Source: Siderastrea radians
Taxonomy: Eukaryota > Cnidaria > Anthozoa > Scleractinia > Rhizangiidae
DNA: 64,000 nucleotides
NCBI GenBank assembly: GCA_964017195.1
Contig: OZ024894.1
Location: 6,813,537-6,877,536, forward strand
Direction of reading: 5' to 3'
Shown: positions 10,601-21,620 of the stretch, one piece after another
Layout of the letters: each line of letters begins with the position of its first letter
Position numbering within the stretch: position 1 is the first letter of the stretch
Notes under the pieces: generated by a model
The model's database searches: none
What the model was told of the DNA's origin: nothing
Seen by the model: the letters and a program-made list of their open reading frames with translations, nothing else
Program-made: the position numbers and the translations under genes

Positions 10601-13600
10601 CGCGGAAGAAATATCTACATACGTTTGGTTACTGACGACTCTGTTCATTACAGAGGATTCAACTTCTCATTCATCGTCAAGTCCGACAGAGGTAAGTGAT
10701 ATGAGAGTAAGCTAATAGCCATTAAGTGAGCAAAGAATATAGTTCAATTTTAAGTTTTAAGCCTATCGTTACAGCAATTACAAACAACACAATTATCTTA
10801 TCTTATCCTATATTAAGGACGGTGCCTCCTTTTGTTACTGCGCATACGTTCTGGGCATCTCGGAGTATTCGGGTTCAGTCTTAAGGAATTTGCCCACTAA
10901 TACAACAATATTTTTGCGCAGTTTATGACTACGTGGAAAATCTTAGCAAGGGCTATCAGGATACAAAAAAGAAAGTTCGGTTTTTGTATTCTAACGCTTT
11001 TTTTACAATTATGCTTGCTTAATTATCTGTCAAAAATGCGTGTTTAACCACATTTTTCTTTTTGGATTCCAATAACTCTTGCTAAGATCTGCTTTTTCCC
11101 CGTAGTCGTAACCTTTGCAAACATACGTCTGTATTAGGAGGCACCGTCCTTAAGAGTGTTAGCAACGAAGCAAAAGTTCTTTCCAAAAATATTCCTCAAT
11201 GCGATCACCGAAGATGAGAATTTGATAAAAACTATTAATTCATTTGCGCCCATTAGATATGAAGTGATGGTAATGAGCGCCTCGTTGATTAGTTATCACC
11301 TCATAGCCAATGCGAGCTGCCCAAGCATCCCTGGTAGAAATCCTGTAAGGATTCCGCAACAGCATTTTCTGGGATCCCGTAGGATCGTGTAAGATCCTCA
11401 AGGATCGTTACAGGATCCTCAAGGATCGTTACAGGATCCTCAAGGATCGTTACAGGATCCTCAAGGATCGTTACAGGATCCTCAGGGATCGTTACAGGAT
11501 CTCAAGGATCGTTACAGGATCTCAAGGATCGTTACAGGATCTCAAGGATCGTTACAGGATCTCAAGGATCGTTACAGGATCTCAGGGATAGTTACAGGAT
11601 CTCAGGGATCGATACAGGATCCTCACGGATCTTTGCAGGATCCTCAGGGATCGTTGTAGGAACCTGAAGAATCGTTGCGGGAACCTCAAGGATCGTTGCA
11701 GGACCCTCAAGGAACTCTGCAAGATTAGGCAAGTTCCTTGAAGATCTTTGAGGCTTATAGGTGAGGAAGCCCCTCAAGATCTTCAAATGTCCTTATGAAG
11801 ATCTTCAAAGATCGTTAAAGATCCTTCCAAGATTATCACCCAGCGATTATTAAACGACTCTATGAATAAGTCACGAACAAAGTAAACCAAACACATAGGG
11901 AACAAATAACACGGACTCCCTTGTTATTGCGTGATCATTAAGGTCAGAGCAGCTTGAAAAGGACGGCTGTGGTTGGTGAACTCAACTGGCGTTTTGAAAA
12001 CATGAGAAGAAGCTATATTTATACATAGTCATGGCGAATTGTTACTAGATGGTATTTTTGTATTTCGTTTTTGTGTTTGTCTTTTTTTTTCGTGATTAAT
12101 AAGTGAAGCGTGAATAGTCCTTTCAGATTGTTGAAACGTTAGTTCATGTCAACAACAACAGTCTTTTTCAGTACAACTCTCATACTTAGCAGACTGAGGT
12201 GAGACTGCTGGGCTCAAAGCATTAACCACAAATAACACAATGAACCAATCAAAAGAAAAATGTCATTGCTATCATTACCATCATTAATTATGTGAAAGTT
12301 CCTATATAAAATATAGTCATTTTTTTCAAACTAAATTTGCAAGTAAAACTGACGGCCAAACTTGAATCCGACATAGCAGTCTACGTCTATTCACTCGATT
12401 ATCAGTAGTTGTTCCCATTAGTTACTGTATACTCCAGAGATTAATGGAAGATTTAACTTCTTTCACTTTGTAGAAGGGAAAAAGAGCTACCTAAATGCCT
12501 CTGAAGATGAAACAATCACGTTTGGCACCCCAAAGTTTGGCATCAAAAACTATCCTGCGAGTTTCGCTTGGCAGTGGTGTTTAATTGTTCCTGAAGGACG
12601 CCAGGTAAAAATCACTTTTGACACCTTCGAGTTGGAACAAAGTGAGAACTGCGAAAAAGATTACTTGGAGGTCCGAGAAGCCTACTTTAGGGATCCTAAC
12701 CGCGATCCTACTGACATCCGGGGAGAATATGGAGCAATCCTCGCCAAGCCCATGTGTGGCAGCACCAAGCCGAGCACAATACAGAGCTCTGGAAACATGG
12801 TTTGGGTGCAGTTTAAAAGCGACAGCAATACAACCACCACCTACAAGGGATTCAAGGCATCCTTTACTGCAGGTACGTATACTACAGATATCACTGCCGT
12901 TACTGTATAGTTAGTTAAGCCCTCAGCTCACTATATTTTATTTGTCTTTTTATGGGCTTTGTTATATATATCTTAATGCAGGCCGTTAATCGTGCACAAT
13001 TTTGGCCATCCGTGCCCTCTCCTGGCTTCCTAATTTTCCTATTTGTCTTTCATGTTAATCTCAATACAAACTGTTTCATCTTATCTAATATTGACTATCC
13101 TAGTTCCCTTTTTTATAACATAGAGGGCAAAATTACTGATTGCTGATTGGTTGAGACAGGGGGCATTTTTTCTTAATTTTCTTTCCAACGAGGGCAAAAT
13201 TACTGACTCCTGATTGGACAAGCGCCAAAAATACTCGCATTTGATTGGCTAAGCGCGAGAGCGCGCCATTTGCATTTTGTACGCGTCTTGAAACGAAAAG
13301 CAGTTTTTGAATTGGATTTGAGTTGTTCAACACAAGAATATAGTTTCAGAGCTTAAATTTAGCCGAGTTGGTTGGCAAAAATGGTATGGTAATCGGCTGA
13401 TAGTTCGAAGAGAAATTCCAGAAGGTGAACCTGAACGTTTTACGGGAAACAGCAAATGGTTATTTGTTCTAAAACTACCGAAAACCTTGGTTAATTCAGC
13501 GAGCAAGAGGTCGCTTCGCAACTCAGGTAAGCTTAAATAAATTTACTTAGTTTGAGTTTTGAGTGTGAGTTTGTCAATGAACTATAATTGTAATTATCTC

Positions 13601-13856
13601 AAAAGATGAACATATGCATAAAAGACAGTTTCTTTTTATGTTCTGGACGCTGAGTAGCAGTTTAATAAACTGCTTGTGTGGAGAATTGTTTATTCTGAGT
13701 GCCGGCGGCGGATTGTGTTTCGACGTGCAATGAAAAGTTTTCAGGAAATTTTGCCCTCTATGTTATAAACAAGTAATCGCATTGAGCCCTCGTAGAATTA
13801 AGGATAAATTTTCACTTGTATTTTCAAAGTTTTCACAAATTGCCCTCGTCGCTACG

Positions 13857-13899
<43 letters not shown>

Positions 13900-16451
13900 A
13901 TTTATCCTTAATTCTACTCGGCCTCATGCGATTACATATACGAATTCCTAGCCGAAGATTTTTTTTTAATCAGGCAAGCTATGTTAATCAGTTTTAGGTC
14001 TCATACTCTTTTTCTTGTGATTTTCTACAGTCTGTTTAGCTCAATGCAATTCGTTCTAATCGTGGCCATTTTTGATAATTATCTATGGACCTTTTGGTCT
14101 GTTGGTGAATTGCATTCGTGTCTTGCTTCACATTTTTAAAAGTACTTAGCTTGAGGTATTGTTTCTTTATAAGAAGTTTGTACGTTTGGAACAGATTAAT
14201 CTAAAATTATGAAGCCTGTGCTTAGATCGTGTAAAAGTTTGATCCATATTCCCATAAGGGACTGGACAAAAAGTATAAGGGGGGGTGGGCCGGAGCAGAG
14301 AGGGGGTGGGTCATCAGTTTTTGAGCCTTTCACAAGGGGTGGGTCGTTCAATTTTCAGTTACCCTGGGGGGGTGGGTCATCCTATTTCACGTAACAGTAT
14401 ATACGCAGCTTTTGTACCAATGTGCAATTTATTTTTGTTCCTCAAAAAACATCTATACAAACTTAAAGTAACAAGAAAACTTCGCTTTTGTCTTTTTATA
14501 GCATATTAAAAAAGCGTAAATTCATGTATAATAACTTTTTATCATTTCACTGATGAATCTTGGATATCATTAAACTCTTCGAAAAATGTACAGGACTTGT
14601 ATATGTTTCTAATTGTTATATGCTTTTTAGAAATTGTTGACAAAATCATTTGTGTACTGTTCCATGAGCTCGGCCTGCTCAACCGTCATCGCTTCCTCCT
14701 CTTGTTCTTCAACTCCAACTTCATCTTCGCTGTCTTCATCGTCCCCAGTTTCCACCTTCTCCCCACTTTCACAGCTCTCTTCATTGCCACTCCCCTCATC
14801 TCTGTCATCGTCAGGGCAGTCCGCGTAAGGGCAGTCGCTGTCGCTGGCCTCGGCTATCGCCTTCTTGACGACTGGCTTCAAGTTTTCAAGAAAGGTTCTT
14901 TTGAAGTTTTCAGCCAGCTTTCCACTTTTAAGTACGCATCTTATCCACTTGGCCTGGCGAAGAGTAAGAAGCTGTATCTTGCTCAGATCAAGGTCCTCGA
15001 CTACTCCACTGCTTCTGTAGGACGAAGAAATGTTTGACAGAATATTTTCCATGTTGGCTGTCATCCTTTTCATTTTCCTTGTCCTCGCCTTTGTTCTGCC
15101 TTCCTTTACCCGCCTGCTGTTTGTTTTCAAATTTCCTCTTGTCAAGAACTTGTACATATTCTTGTGCTTCTTCACCATGCAGCTCTTCCAACTTTTCCTT
15201 CATTTCTAGGACCTTCTTATCATTCTCATTTAGCGTGCTGAAACATTTCTCATGGAACTGGTGAGCGCATTCGTTTCCTGTCTTCAGTTTATTTGTAGAT
15301 TTCGTAAACAGCAGGGCATCCTCCTTTGCAATCCCTTCGTGAACTTTGTTTGCACTTTGCTGTATTTCCTCTACTGTTTTAAGATTATTTGTCAAGACAG
15401 TAAGATCTTTCGCCTTTAATTTATAATTGCTTGAGAGAAATTTGCCGGCAGATGCAGGATTTTTTTCACTGCAAACAGGGAGAAAAAGGGAGAAAAACTT
15501 GGCGTATGAGGATGTGGAGTGGGAGAAACTCCTCTGCGAGGATTTGTTAAAATAACAAAGGGTTTCTATCCTTAACCTTTACATTGAACACCACAATCTG
15601 ACAAAGGAGAAATTAACCAAAAGAAACAAGCTCGACCTAGTCTCAGCACACATAAAATTATCAGCCTTAGCCAGTGTATCCACTGCTAAAGATTCAAATT
15701 GCTCCACCTCTGAAACAAGCGATGATTTGGAATCAACGAAAGACTCTGAAAGTGAAGACTGTGTTTTGCAGGAAGTTGGAAGTGACACTTCTGATGAAGA
15801 CAATATCCCCCTGTCAAAACTGGCCACCAACAATTTGAGTGACAGTGATAGCGATGTGCCATTGAGCATACTTCGCCACATAATTTGATGCCAGCAGAAA
15901 ATACAGACAAACTTTTACTTTAATAACGTGGCTTTGAAAAGCTGAAAAAGTATTAAAAAATAATTGTTATTTTTACATTGTTCAACAAATAAATCTGAAT
16001 GTAAATCAACACCACCACAAGCTCATACACGAGTTGGTATAATTAAATTTGCATCCAAAAATTTCATGTTTTTAAGGGGTGGGTCATGTAATTTTCAACC
16101 TTCATTTAGGGGTGGGTCAATTAGTTTTGTGCCAAAATGAAGGGGTGGGTCGTGTGTTTTTTATCTATCACATTTCCAAATGCTCCGGCCCACCCCCCAC
16201 CCTATACTTTTTGACCAGTCCCTAAACATTAAACAGCCCAAATACTGATTCATTTGCCAACTGCTGATTGAGATCCTTATCCTCGTGACTTCACAAATCG
16301 TATCCCCCCGAGCCATTAATCACTGATTTGACATTTTTATATTACCGTCTTTTTATATTTCTTAGGCCAAGGTCGTTTGTCCATCAGCAACCCATTTTGG
16401 CTCCTATTCATCTCAGCTCTGCTTATGTTTACGAAGGACAGCGTCTTCTAA
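7583..16451 (+). CDS. Gene A: double-CUB, GPI-anchored surface protein (5 of 6 exons seen)
   Basis: Coding exons are 7583-7621, 9562-9709, 10441-10691, 12474-12872 and 16366-16451, all with AG acceptors and GT donors and joining in frame to a TAA at 16449-16451. With a 34-nt signal-peptide exon like gene B's, the protein would be 318 residues. Order: signal-peptide end, CUB domain 1 (split between the second and third listed exons), CUB domain 2 (one exon), then a 28-codon last exon with a C-terminal hydrophobic stretch (FWLLFISALLMF) and short tail, typical of a GPI-anchor signal. CUB domains are extracellular beta-sandwich modules for protein or sugar binding. No catalytic domain is attached, so a receptor, adhesion or matrix role is possible but unproven. 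The first exon was not found in 1-7582. Gene B on the other strand is a paralogue with identical exon phases. Confidence 0.85.
7622..9561 (+). other. Gene A intron 2
   Basis: No gene is seen. It holds a 125-bp palindrome at 8644-8768 and, at about 9180-9285, a short relative of the 111-bp repeat found at 42400-42780 (shared ATAATAAAYAGCAMCACAGG and TCATTTGAATGGTCACA). Confidence 0.5.
8644..8768. mobile_element. Palindromic MITE
   Basis: GTAGTCTCTAATTTTGGCGA at the left pairs with its complement TCGCCAAAATTAGAGACTAC at the right, and the arms continue inward past ATTGCGATTGT/ACAATCGCCAT to a GC-rich centre (CGCACGCGCGCG). A near-perfect hairpin of about 125 bp with no coding capacity. Confidence 0.8.
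9562..9709 (+). CDS. Gene A exon 3: first half of CUB domain 1
   Basis: A 148-nt exon with acceptor CTCTACAG and donor GTAAGA, entering in phase 1 and leaving in phase 2. It encodes CPNGITNITGQTRGELVYPG and then the CWRIEVPEPYEGIGIYTHY strand, with the CxW/RI pattern of CUB domains and an N-glycosylation site (NIT). A 53-bp run is identical to gene B's exon 3. Confidence 0.85.
10441..10691 (+). CDS. Gene A exon 4: second half of CUB domain 1
   Basis: A 251-nt exon after CTCCCCCAG, ending in GTAAGT. It encodes CDCDYLQITS (the C-x-x-D-x-L-x-I CUB strand), a CG pair, and the C-terminal RNIYIRLVTDDSVHYRGFNF block, equivalent to the CUB VxFxSDxSxxxxGFxxxF ending. Open throughout, phase 2 in and phase 1 out. 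Confidence 0.9.
10817..11149. mobile_element. MITE with TTAA target duplication
   Basis: The left tip GGACGGTGCCTCCTTTTG and right tip AGGAGGCACCGTCC are inverted, and both are flanked by TTAA (10813-10816 and 11150-11153). The 333-bp element has internal halves that also pair (AAAATCTTAGCAAGGGCTAT against AACTCTTGCTAAGATCTGC). TTAA targeting is typical of Kolobok and piggyBac groups. It lies in gene A intron 4. Confidence 0.8.
11371..11720. repeat. GGATC minisatellite, 20/21-bp units
   Basis: About 15 units of GGATCCTCAAGGATCGTTACA. The first five keep the 21-bp form; the next block loses one C (GGATCTCAAGGATCGTTACA); later units drift. Each unit carries two GGATC words. It lies within gene A intron 4 and shows no gene. 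Confidence 0.9.
11740..12473 (+). other. Rest of gene A intron 4
   Basis: No gene or repeat boundary is recognised between the minisatellite and the acceptor TTTGTAG at 12473. Confidence 0.4.
12474..12872 (+). CDS. Gene A exon 5: CUB domain 2
   Basis: A 399-nt exon flanked by TTTGTAG and GTACGT, open for 132 codons plus split codons. It encodes a whole CUB domain: LIVPEGRQVKITFDTFELEQ, then CEKDYLEVREAYF (the C-x-x-D-x-L-E-V signature), MCGSTKPSTIQSSGNMVWVQF (the CG then GN-V-x-F strand) and the closing YKGFKASF. It lacks the usual first cysteine, and the second is displaced to WQWCLIV, so only the CEKDY/CGST disulfide is canonical. The start and end phases are both 1, so the exon could be skipped without a frameshift. 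Confidence 0.9.
13113..13768. mobile_element. TIR element flanked by TTATAA
   Basis: CATAGAGGGCAAAATTAC at 13119 is mirrored by AATTTTGCCCTCTATG ending at 13762, and TTATAA flanks both sides (13113-13118 and 13763-13768). TTATAA may be a 6-bp duplication or part of the TIR, because it is self-complementary. A second GAGGGCAAAATTACTGACT copy sits inside near 13190. No transposase. It lies in gene A intron 5. Confidence 0.7.
13773..13935. mobile_element. 163-bp near-perfect palindrome
   Basis: GTAATCGCATTGAGCCCTCG at the left pairs with the complement CGGCCTCATGCGATTAC at the right. The arms (AGAATTAAGGATAAATTTTC, then TCAAAGTTTTCAC) pair through to a short TCGTCGCTACGCGA centre. It lies only 4 bp beyond the right TTATAA of the preceding element. 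A typical palindromic MITE; the open frame over it is an artefact. Confidence 0.85.
14627..15395 (-). pseudogene. Frameshifted coiled-coil/acidic protein gene inside the TAA element
   Basis: Two overlapping minus-strand frames (15395-14988 and 15178-14627) together read like one protein broken by a frameshift near 15030-15070. The upstream part is a charged helix (KKVLEMKEKLEELHGEEAQE, then basic KAR/KNK runs). The downstream part has SKIQLLTLRQAKWIRCVLKS, ending in a long acidic tail (DEDSEDEVGVEEQEEEA). I do not recognise the family. The position inside the TIRs makes it an element-encoded or captured gene. Confidence 0.5.
15590..15888 (+). pseudogene. SAP-like N-terminus with acidic tail, element-encoded, partial
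   Basis: The plus frame to a stop at 15888 reads LYIEHHNLTKEKLTKRNKLD then LVSAHIKLSAL. That spacing (hydrophobic-x-x-HH/HG-L-x-x-K-x-D-L-V-x-x-I) resembles a SAP DNA-binding helix pair. A Ser/Asp/Glu-rich tail follows. Upstream (about 15500-15550), EDVEWEKLLCEDLLK may belong to the same protein before a stop. It is probably the start or a remnant of an element protein. Confidence 0.35.
16366..16451 (+). CDS. Gene A last exon: GPI-anchor signal
   Basis: Acceptor TTTCTTAG, entering in phase 1. Its 28 codons give GQGRLSISNPFWLLFISALL then MFTKDSVF and TAA. A small-residue region (SISN) is followed by a hydrophobic stretch and a very short tail: the layout of a GPI-attachment signal. A single-pass membrane anchor is less likely because almost no cytoplasmic tail follows. 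Confidence 0.8.
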
Positions 16452-19400
16452 CCCTAACAAGGGACTGGGGTGGGTTCTAACTGAAGAACCGGCAGCTGAG
16501 AGATGGAGAGAATACTGTAACTGTAAGCTAGTAATAAATTAGAGTTTTAGTTAACGTCTGGGAACATTAGTTGAATAGCTCCTGGCAGAGATCGCAAGCG
16601 ATTGGCTAAACTGTGTGCAGACAGGATAAGAAAGCGTGATGTCATCATGTCTGACTAAAAGTTTAAACTTTTGACTCAATGATTTTACTGATGCTGAGAA
16701 AGTCTGGTCATTGTCAGCTGTCTGGAATTTTTGCTGAATGTGTTAGATCCGCTGGAAAAACAAAGTTTTGACTAAAAAGAAGTAATTTAGCGCCACATTC
16801 AGACCCTGCATCACCGGTGTGTAAAGACCCGGAGGGACTCCCACGTAAAGGGAAAGGTGTGCTCGTTGTTGCTAAGGTCTGAAGTATGGCTTTCAGAACA
16901 TTACAGTTTCCGTTTGAAAATGACCACAGTTCCACTGTTTACCGTGTGGCATGAAATTTTCCCTGGATCTAATTTTTGCGAATTTCGCGGATTTTCAATC
17001 GATCCGAGAACATTTGATCCCCCAAAAATAGACTCCTGCTAAAAAATCATCCGCGAAAAGTTACTCCGTGTATTTAGGTTACTGAATTTAAGTTGAATTG
17101 ACTGAGAAACGAATATTAGGACCTTCCTCTTTACAATCGCAGCATAACGAATAGTCTCTGCATTCTCTGGGTAAATTTGATAATAACCATGGACGGGACC
17201 AGTTACTTCTAAAAAAAACCAACTTTCCTTCAGAGCGATGACTTGGTTTTGTGATCCTCCAGTCACAAATTCCGATTTGATGATCTGTAATCCACTTCCA
17301 TCCTTCTGCAACACACTCCGTGTGTTTAAAAGCTGTTGGTCTACGATCCCGGCCGGAAAGTAACCTTCGCGGTTTAAGAACATAAAGTCTAGCGCGATAG
17401 TGAATAAAGGCACACGCTTTCGCCGATTTCGATAGTTAAGAGATAGAAAAAGCGATTGTTCTGGAGTCTATGTGATTCTGTGCTTCTAATCTCTAAACTT
17501 AACTTACTCTGTTTTTCTCTATAGAAACTTTCGAAATTAGGTACGAATAAGGTAGTTCCGTATTTGGATGAATTTAAACCTGAGATAAGGCGGTGGGCGC
17601 GAAATTTCCATATTTCGGTGGGGCAGTGTAGGTAAATTGCACTGAAAAACAAAGTACTGGATATAAAGAACTTCACTGCCAATAAAACTTTGAAAATATC
17701 AGATAATAAGTCTTGTTTTGACGTCTGTTAGGAGAGATGCTAAGATTTGTTTTCTCATTAAGTTAAGCCAACTGGCTAAACCAGATTCAGCTGGATTTCT
17801 TTCAACTAGAACGTACAATAATCGAGCACCCCTGACACCTTTATGAAGGAGTCCTGCCTGGGTTTAACTCTTTAAACCCCATGAGTGACGAGCATCTAAT
17901 TTCTCCTCACAATATCACTAGTTGATCAAGTATACAGGTCGTGAGAATAAAGGAAATGATCACCAAAAATAAAATATCTTGATTTCTTGATCAAGTTGTC
18001 CCAATTAGAAAGATAAGAAATGTGAGGAGAATAGTGAGGAGATTATGCATGTTCATATTGGTGCTTAAAGGGTTAAATCAATAAGTGTTCTGTAATTGGT
18101 ACGTGCGTGAACAACATGTTAACTTAAATTACACAGAAATTTTCTGGAACGCAAATAGTCAACGATTGTTTCCTTAAGTAATTTACAATGGTAAATCGGG
18201 CTGAAAATAAAAAAAAATCGCTAATCATTGTCAACTTTGGGAAAATAACTATTAGTATCGCTACCGAGTAACTGTATTAGGTAGTGTTGGTTTAGAAATT
18301 AAAAACTCCTAATACTGCCCGATAACGGTCATAACGTACTATGGTGTGTTGTAAACTGAGAGGTAAATCGTTACAGCTGAGCAATTTAATTTGAATCTGG
18401 GGTGATGATCTTTGCATCATTAGTTAATACGCTTTGAGATCTTTATTGTCATCAGTGGATTGATCCTTATCATGACAATATGATACATATTAGTGACTCT
18501 TCCTGAAATGGAGCTCGAAACCGGTTTGTAAGAACGCCTTTTGACCGTGTTTACACTTCAGGAGGACCAGTGGTTTTTATTGCCATACTGTGTTTATTTG
18601 AAATATTGCCTTATTTGTGACCATGGAAACGCCCTCTGTTACGCCCCTGACCATAAACAATTGCGGTCACATTGTGTTGGAACACTTCTCTCACGTGTTT
18701 GAATGTGCGTCTCTCCCTTACCCTCAATGTTGAGGGAACCGATTTTGGTCCTGCAGCAAGTCATTGTTGTCAACATTTAGGGGCGGACAAGGGAATTGTT
18801 TCAGAGAATGTGCCTGAAATTGCAGTTCCTCTTTATCTTAACCTTTCCTGGGGTAGGGGTGTGCCTAAAAACAAGAAAAATGTCGACCACTAGCAAAAAT
18901 ACATTGCAATATAAAGAAAAACACTTGAGTTTGATTATTAGTGAACTATCACTGCTGAAATAACGCACTCTGTGATTGCTGGCATAACCGTTTTAGAGCA
19001 GCTTACAGATAAATCACGCGTAACATTTTATAGCCTTCAGTTTCATAACCAAAGGATTGTTTTTTTGACATAACTTATTTACCTTTCTTTCAAAACCTAA
19101 CGAGGAAAAGGCTTGTTTGTACGAACATAATCTGACGCAAACACTCGCGGTTATGCGCGCGCCAGTTTTCTACCCGTATTTAAAATAGAAAGTCCCCGTT
19201 CAGTAACAGGTGCGCTTATAATCAAGAACTTGTTTTCTTAGTAAAACAATCACTCAACCCTATCTCGTTCATTTTTATGTGTCTTGTTTTATTAGCTATG
19301 AGCTTTCTAGATCTGTTTGACAAGGTTGGGTGGAATAGACAGCCCTGGATATGAGCAGGTGCGGCACGCACTGATTGGTACCCAGGCTATCAGCGCATAA

Positions 19401-21290
19401 AAAACTCGGTTCCAGGAATAATCAATTTTTAATTGTACACTCAGCTTATATGTACATAACGTAATAACAAAACCAATCATTCAACGCAATTAATCATTGC
19501 ATTTACAAACGTGTTTGAACGACATGCAAAACTGGACTTTTTAGCTAGTTTACGTTCTGTGCCTTTGGACTTTTTATGGGTCCAATTTTAGCTTAATGCG
19601 CCTTTTTGGGTGTATAAAAATTTGGCTTCATTCACACCCCCTCGTCGCTAATACACGTGAGTACCCCTCCCCCTGGGGCTGCGCGCCTTGTTGGCTTTGG
19701 CCTTATGTGTCACACGATTTCGTATGATACTGAATTGGCATACACAGTTAAGTAAAGTCACTTCAAAAGGAATTGATTGGTCACCTCGTTCAACATCGGG
19801 GGCCTAAATACGGAAAAACATTCTTCGCCGTCTTCTTAACTTGTGGACATTGAGATGGAAGTTGTTGGTCTTGAGATTTTTCTGGCTGGACAGCCCTTTA
19901 TTTTGGTGTTGAAGGATTCAGCTACAATAGATGACTTTACATAGTTAGTTGAAATTCAAAGTCAATCTATCTGACCCAAATCTTTCGTTTGCATTGCCAC
20001 TAGAGAACGGAGAAGTGTCTATTTTGCTTTCTTACTATAGTACCGCAAGACAAACAAGAAGATTAAAATCGCAGTCATAATTGTTGTAGTTATTCCAAAA
20101 AACATGCTATTAGAAGTATTAATTAACGCTCACACAATTTCAATTTTCTGGAGACGTGATCCAGAAAAAAACTTGATAAACTTAAAACAGGCTTTCCTTT
20201 GATGCAAACACGAGCGAAGCTGCGATGACGGGAGGACCCGCACCGCTTCCAGACGAGGTCTAGGATTGGTCGAGGAGAACAATAGGTAAAGAACGAAACA
20301 ATAGCCCTAGCCCTGATAACAATAGACGGTGCAGGTTATAGGGACCAATGAAATTAGAGGTTTGGAACCGTGCAGGTCTACGCGATGACCGGAAGCGTCA
20401 GCAGGTTGAGGATAGCCAATCTTCCCTGACCTGAGAAACGTAACACAAAAACTTAGAGAACACCCAGTCGATCATTCCCTGAGAAAATCCGAGATACTCA
20501 AAAATTACGGAATAGTCCCATGGCTCTGGCTATGACACCTGCGGGGAACAAACGGGGGGGGGGGGCTCAATAACGTTTTGCACAGGGAACCTTAGCCCGT
20601 GAACAGGATCCTTAGTTGGGTATAGAGCGCAAGGAAATTGACGGCGCAAGACTTCAGCTTGCTTTTCGATATCTCTTGCGCGCCACACCCTCTCACCCAA
20701 AGTTCAAACACCCACCTTCAATATGCTTAATGTTATCAAAAACGTGCCACTTTCTTGAACAAATTATATTTAAAATTGCATCTTATTGTGTCTCGCAGTC
20801 AAGCCAAAACCGATAGAATATCATGACTTTTTCTTCACGTGAAGGCCCCAGGCTTCTGTACATTTTTGTGTTGCAATTTCTACCAAAATTTTAGGAGTTA
20901 CACTCGGCTAATCTAAGCAAAATTCTCCACTCTTTCGTATCTTGTAAGCGCACAAACGTCACCCCTTTCGGGTGGAACTTCCCCGTATAGCTCACTATAG
21001 GGAATACTTTCTCCACTCGGCTCCCCCGCTTCCAACCCGAGATAGTACCAATCAATCAGCTTTTCAAAGATAAACAACAGTAAGGGTGGGGAGGCTGAGG
21101 AGAAGGCTGCTGTTCTTCAATATCCCACCTCCTTCTCTCAATTTATAATAATTATAAATCACCCGAAATGGGTAAATTTCACCTGATGTTACTGAGCCAC
21201 ATTCAGAGTGTAGAATTTGACAAAAATCCTTCTCAACGCTCTCGTTAAAAGAGCTGAATGGTGAAGCTACAAAGACGCAAAGAAAGGAGG
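16452..21290. other. Region between gene A and repeats, mostly unrecognised
   Basis: It should hold gene A's 3' UTR at its start. Apart from the minus frame at 17039-17413, no convincing gene or element boundary was seen. There is a poly(G) run near 20551-20562 and no long inverted repeat by eye. Confidence 0.4.
17039..17413 (-). CDS. Unrecognised open frame, possible exon or remnant
   Basis: A 124-codon minus frame with protein-like composition, for example GIVDQQLLNTRSVLQKDGSG, then SEFVTGGSQNQVIALKESWF and GYYQIYPENAETIRYAAIVK. Alternating hydrophobics suggest beta strands. An eight-base T run in the coding sense (17213-17220) is a possible frameshift site, and a second frame continues upstream (17389-17682). 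No domain is recognised; a decayed secreted-ligand gene or a transposon fragment are both possible. Confidence 0.3.
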   Translation of the reverse strand: MPLFTIALDFMFLNREGYFPAGIVDQQLLNTRSVLQKDGSGLQIIKSEFVTGGSQNQVIALKESWFFLEVTGPVHGYYQIYPENAETIRYAAIVKRKVLIFVSQSIQLKFSNLNTRSNFSRMIF

Positions 21291-21620
21291 TCCTTGGAGC
21301 CTCGAGCTGAGCCTCGAATTTTTGGCAAGAACGTCATGCTAGCCCACATATAAGGCACTAATGTGAAGGTAAGTGAGTACAAGTGAAGGGAAGTGAGCAC
21401 AAATGAAGGAAAGTGAGTACAAATGAAGGAAAGTGAATACAAGTGAAGTGAAAGTGTGTGCTAGTGGAGGTAGGTGCGTTAATCAGTTGGTGTATATATT
21501 CATATAGGATTGTAATGTTATTAGTGCCTTATATGTCGGCTAGCATGACGTTCTTGCCCTATATGTGGGCTAGCATGACGTTCTTCCCGAACTTTTTGCC
21601 TTGGAGCCTGGAGCCTGTAG
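21290..21620. repeat. Foldback repeat around GCTAGCATGACGTTCTTG
   Basis: The left side (GGCAAGAACGTCATGCTAGC, then CCACATATAAGGCACTAAT) is inverted at the right (ATTAGTGCCTTATATG, then GGCTAGCATGACGTTCTTG). The right half contains the GCTAGCATGACGTTCTT word twice. The spacer holds the 20-bp tandem array at 21365-21450. Outer edges (CTTGGAGCC / TTGGAGCC) extend the similarity. Confidence 0.65.
21365..21450. repeat. 20-bp tandem array GAAGGAAAGTGAGTACAAAT
   Basis: Just over four units with one to three substitutions each. Confidence 0.85.

Larger units (their letters stand above)
14258..16222. mobile_element. 1.97-kb DNA transposon, GGGACTGG TIRs, TAA duplication
   Basis: The tips GGGACTGGACAAAAAGTATA and the complement of TATACTTTTTGACCAGTCCC are flanked by TAA at 14255-14257 and 16223-16225. 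Both ends carry subterminal arrays of GGGGTGGGTCA (at about 14280-14380, and inverted order at 16070-16160). A 3-bp TAA/TTA duplication with GG-starting TIRs fits PIF/Harbinger, though no Harbinger transposase was found. It contains converging coding remnants (14627-15395 on minus, 15590-15888 on plus), so it is not a simple MITE. It lies in gene A intron 5. Confidence 0.8.

Noticed and set aside
11592..11786. A minus-strand repeat protein with EGPATILEVPATI units
   Set aside because: It is a read-through of the GGATC minisatellite with no start context or domain.
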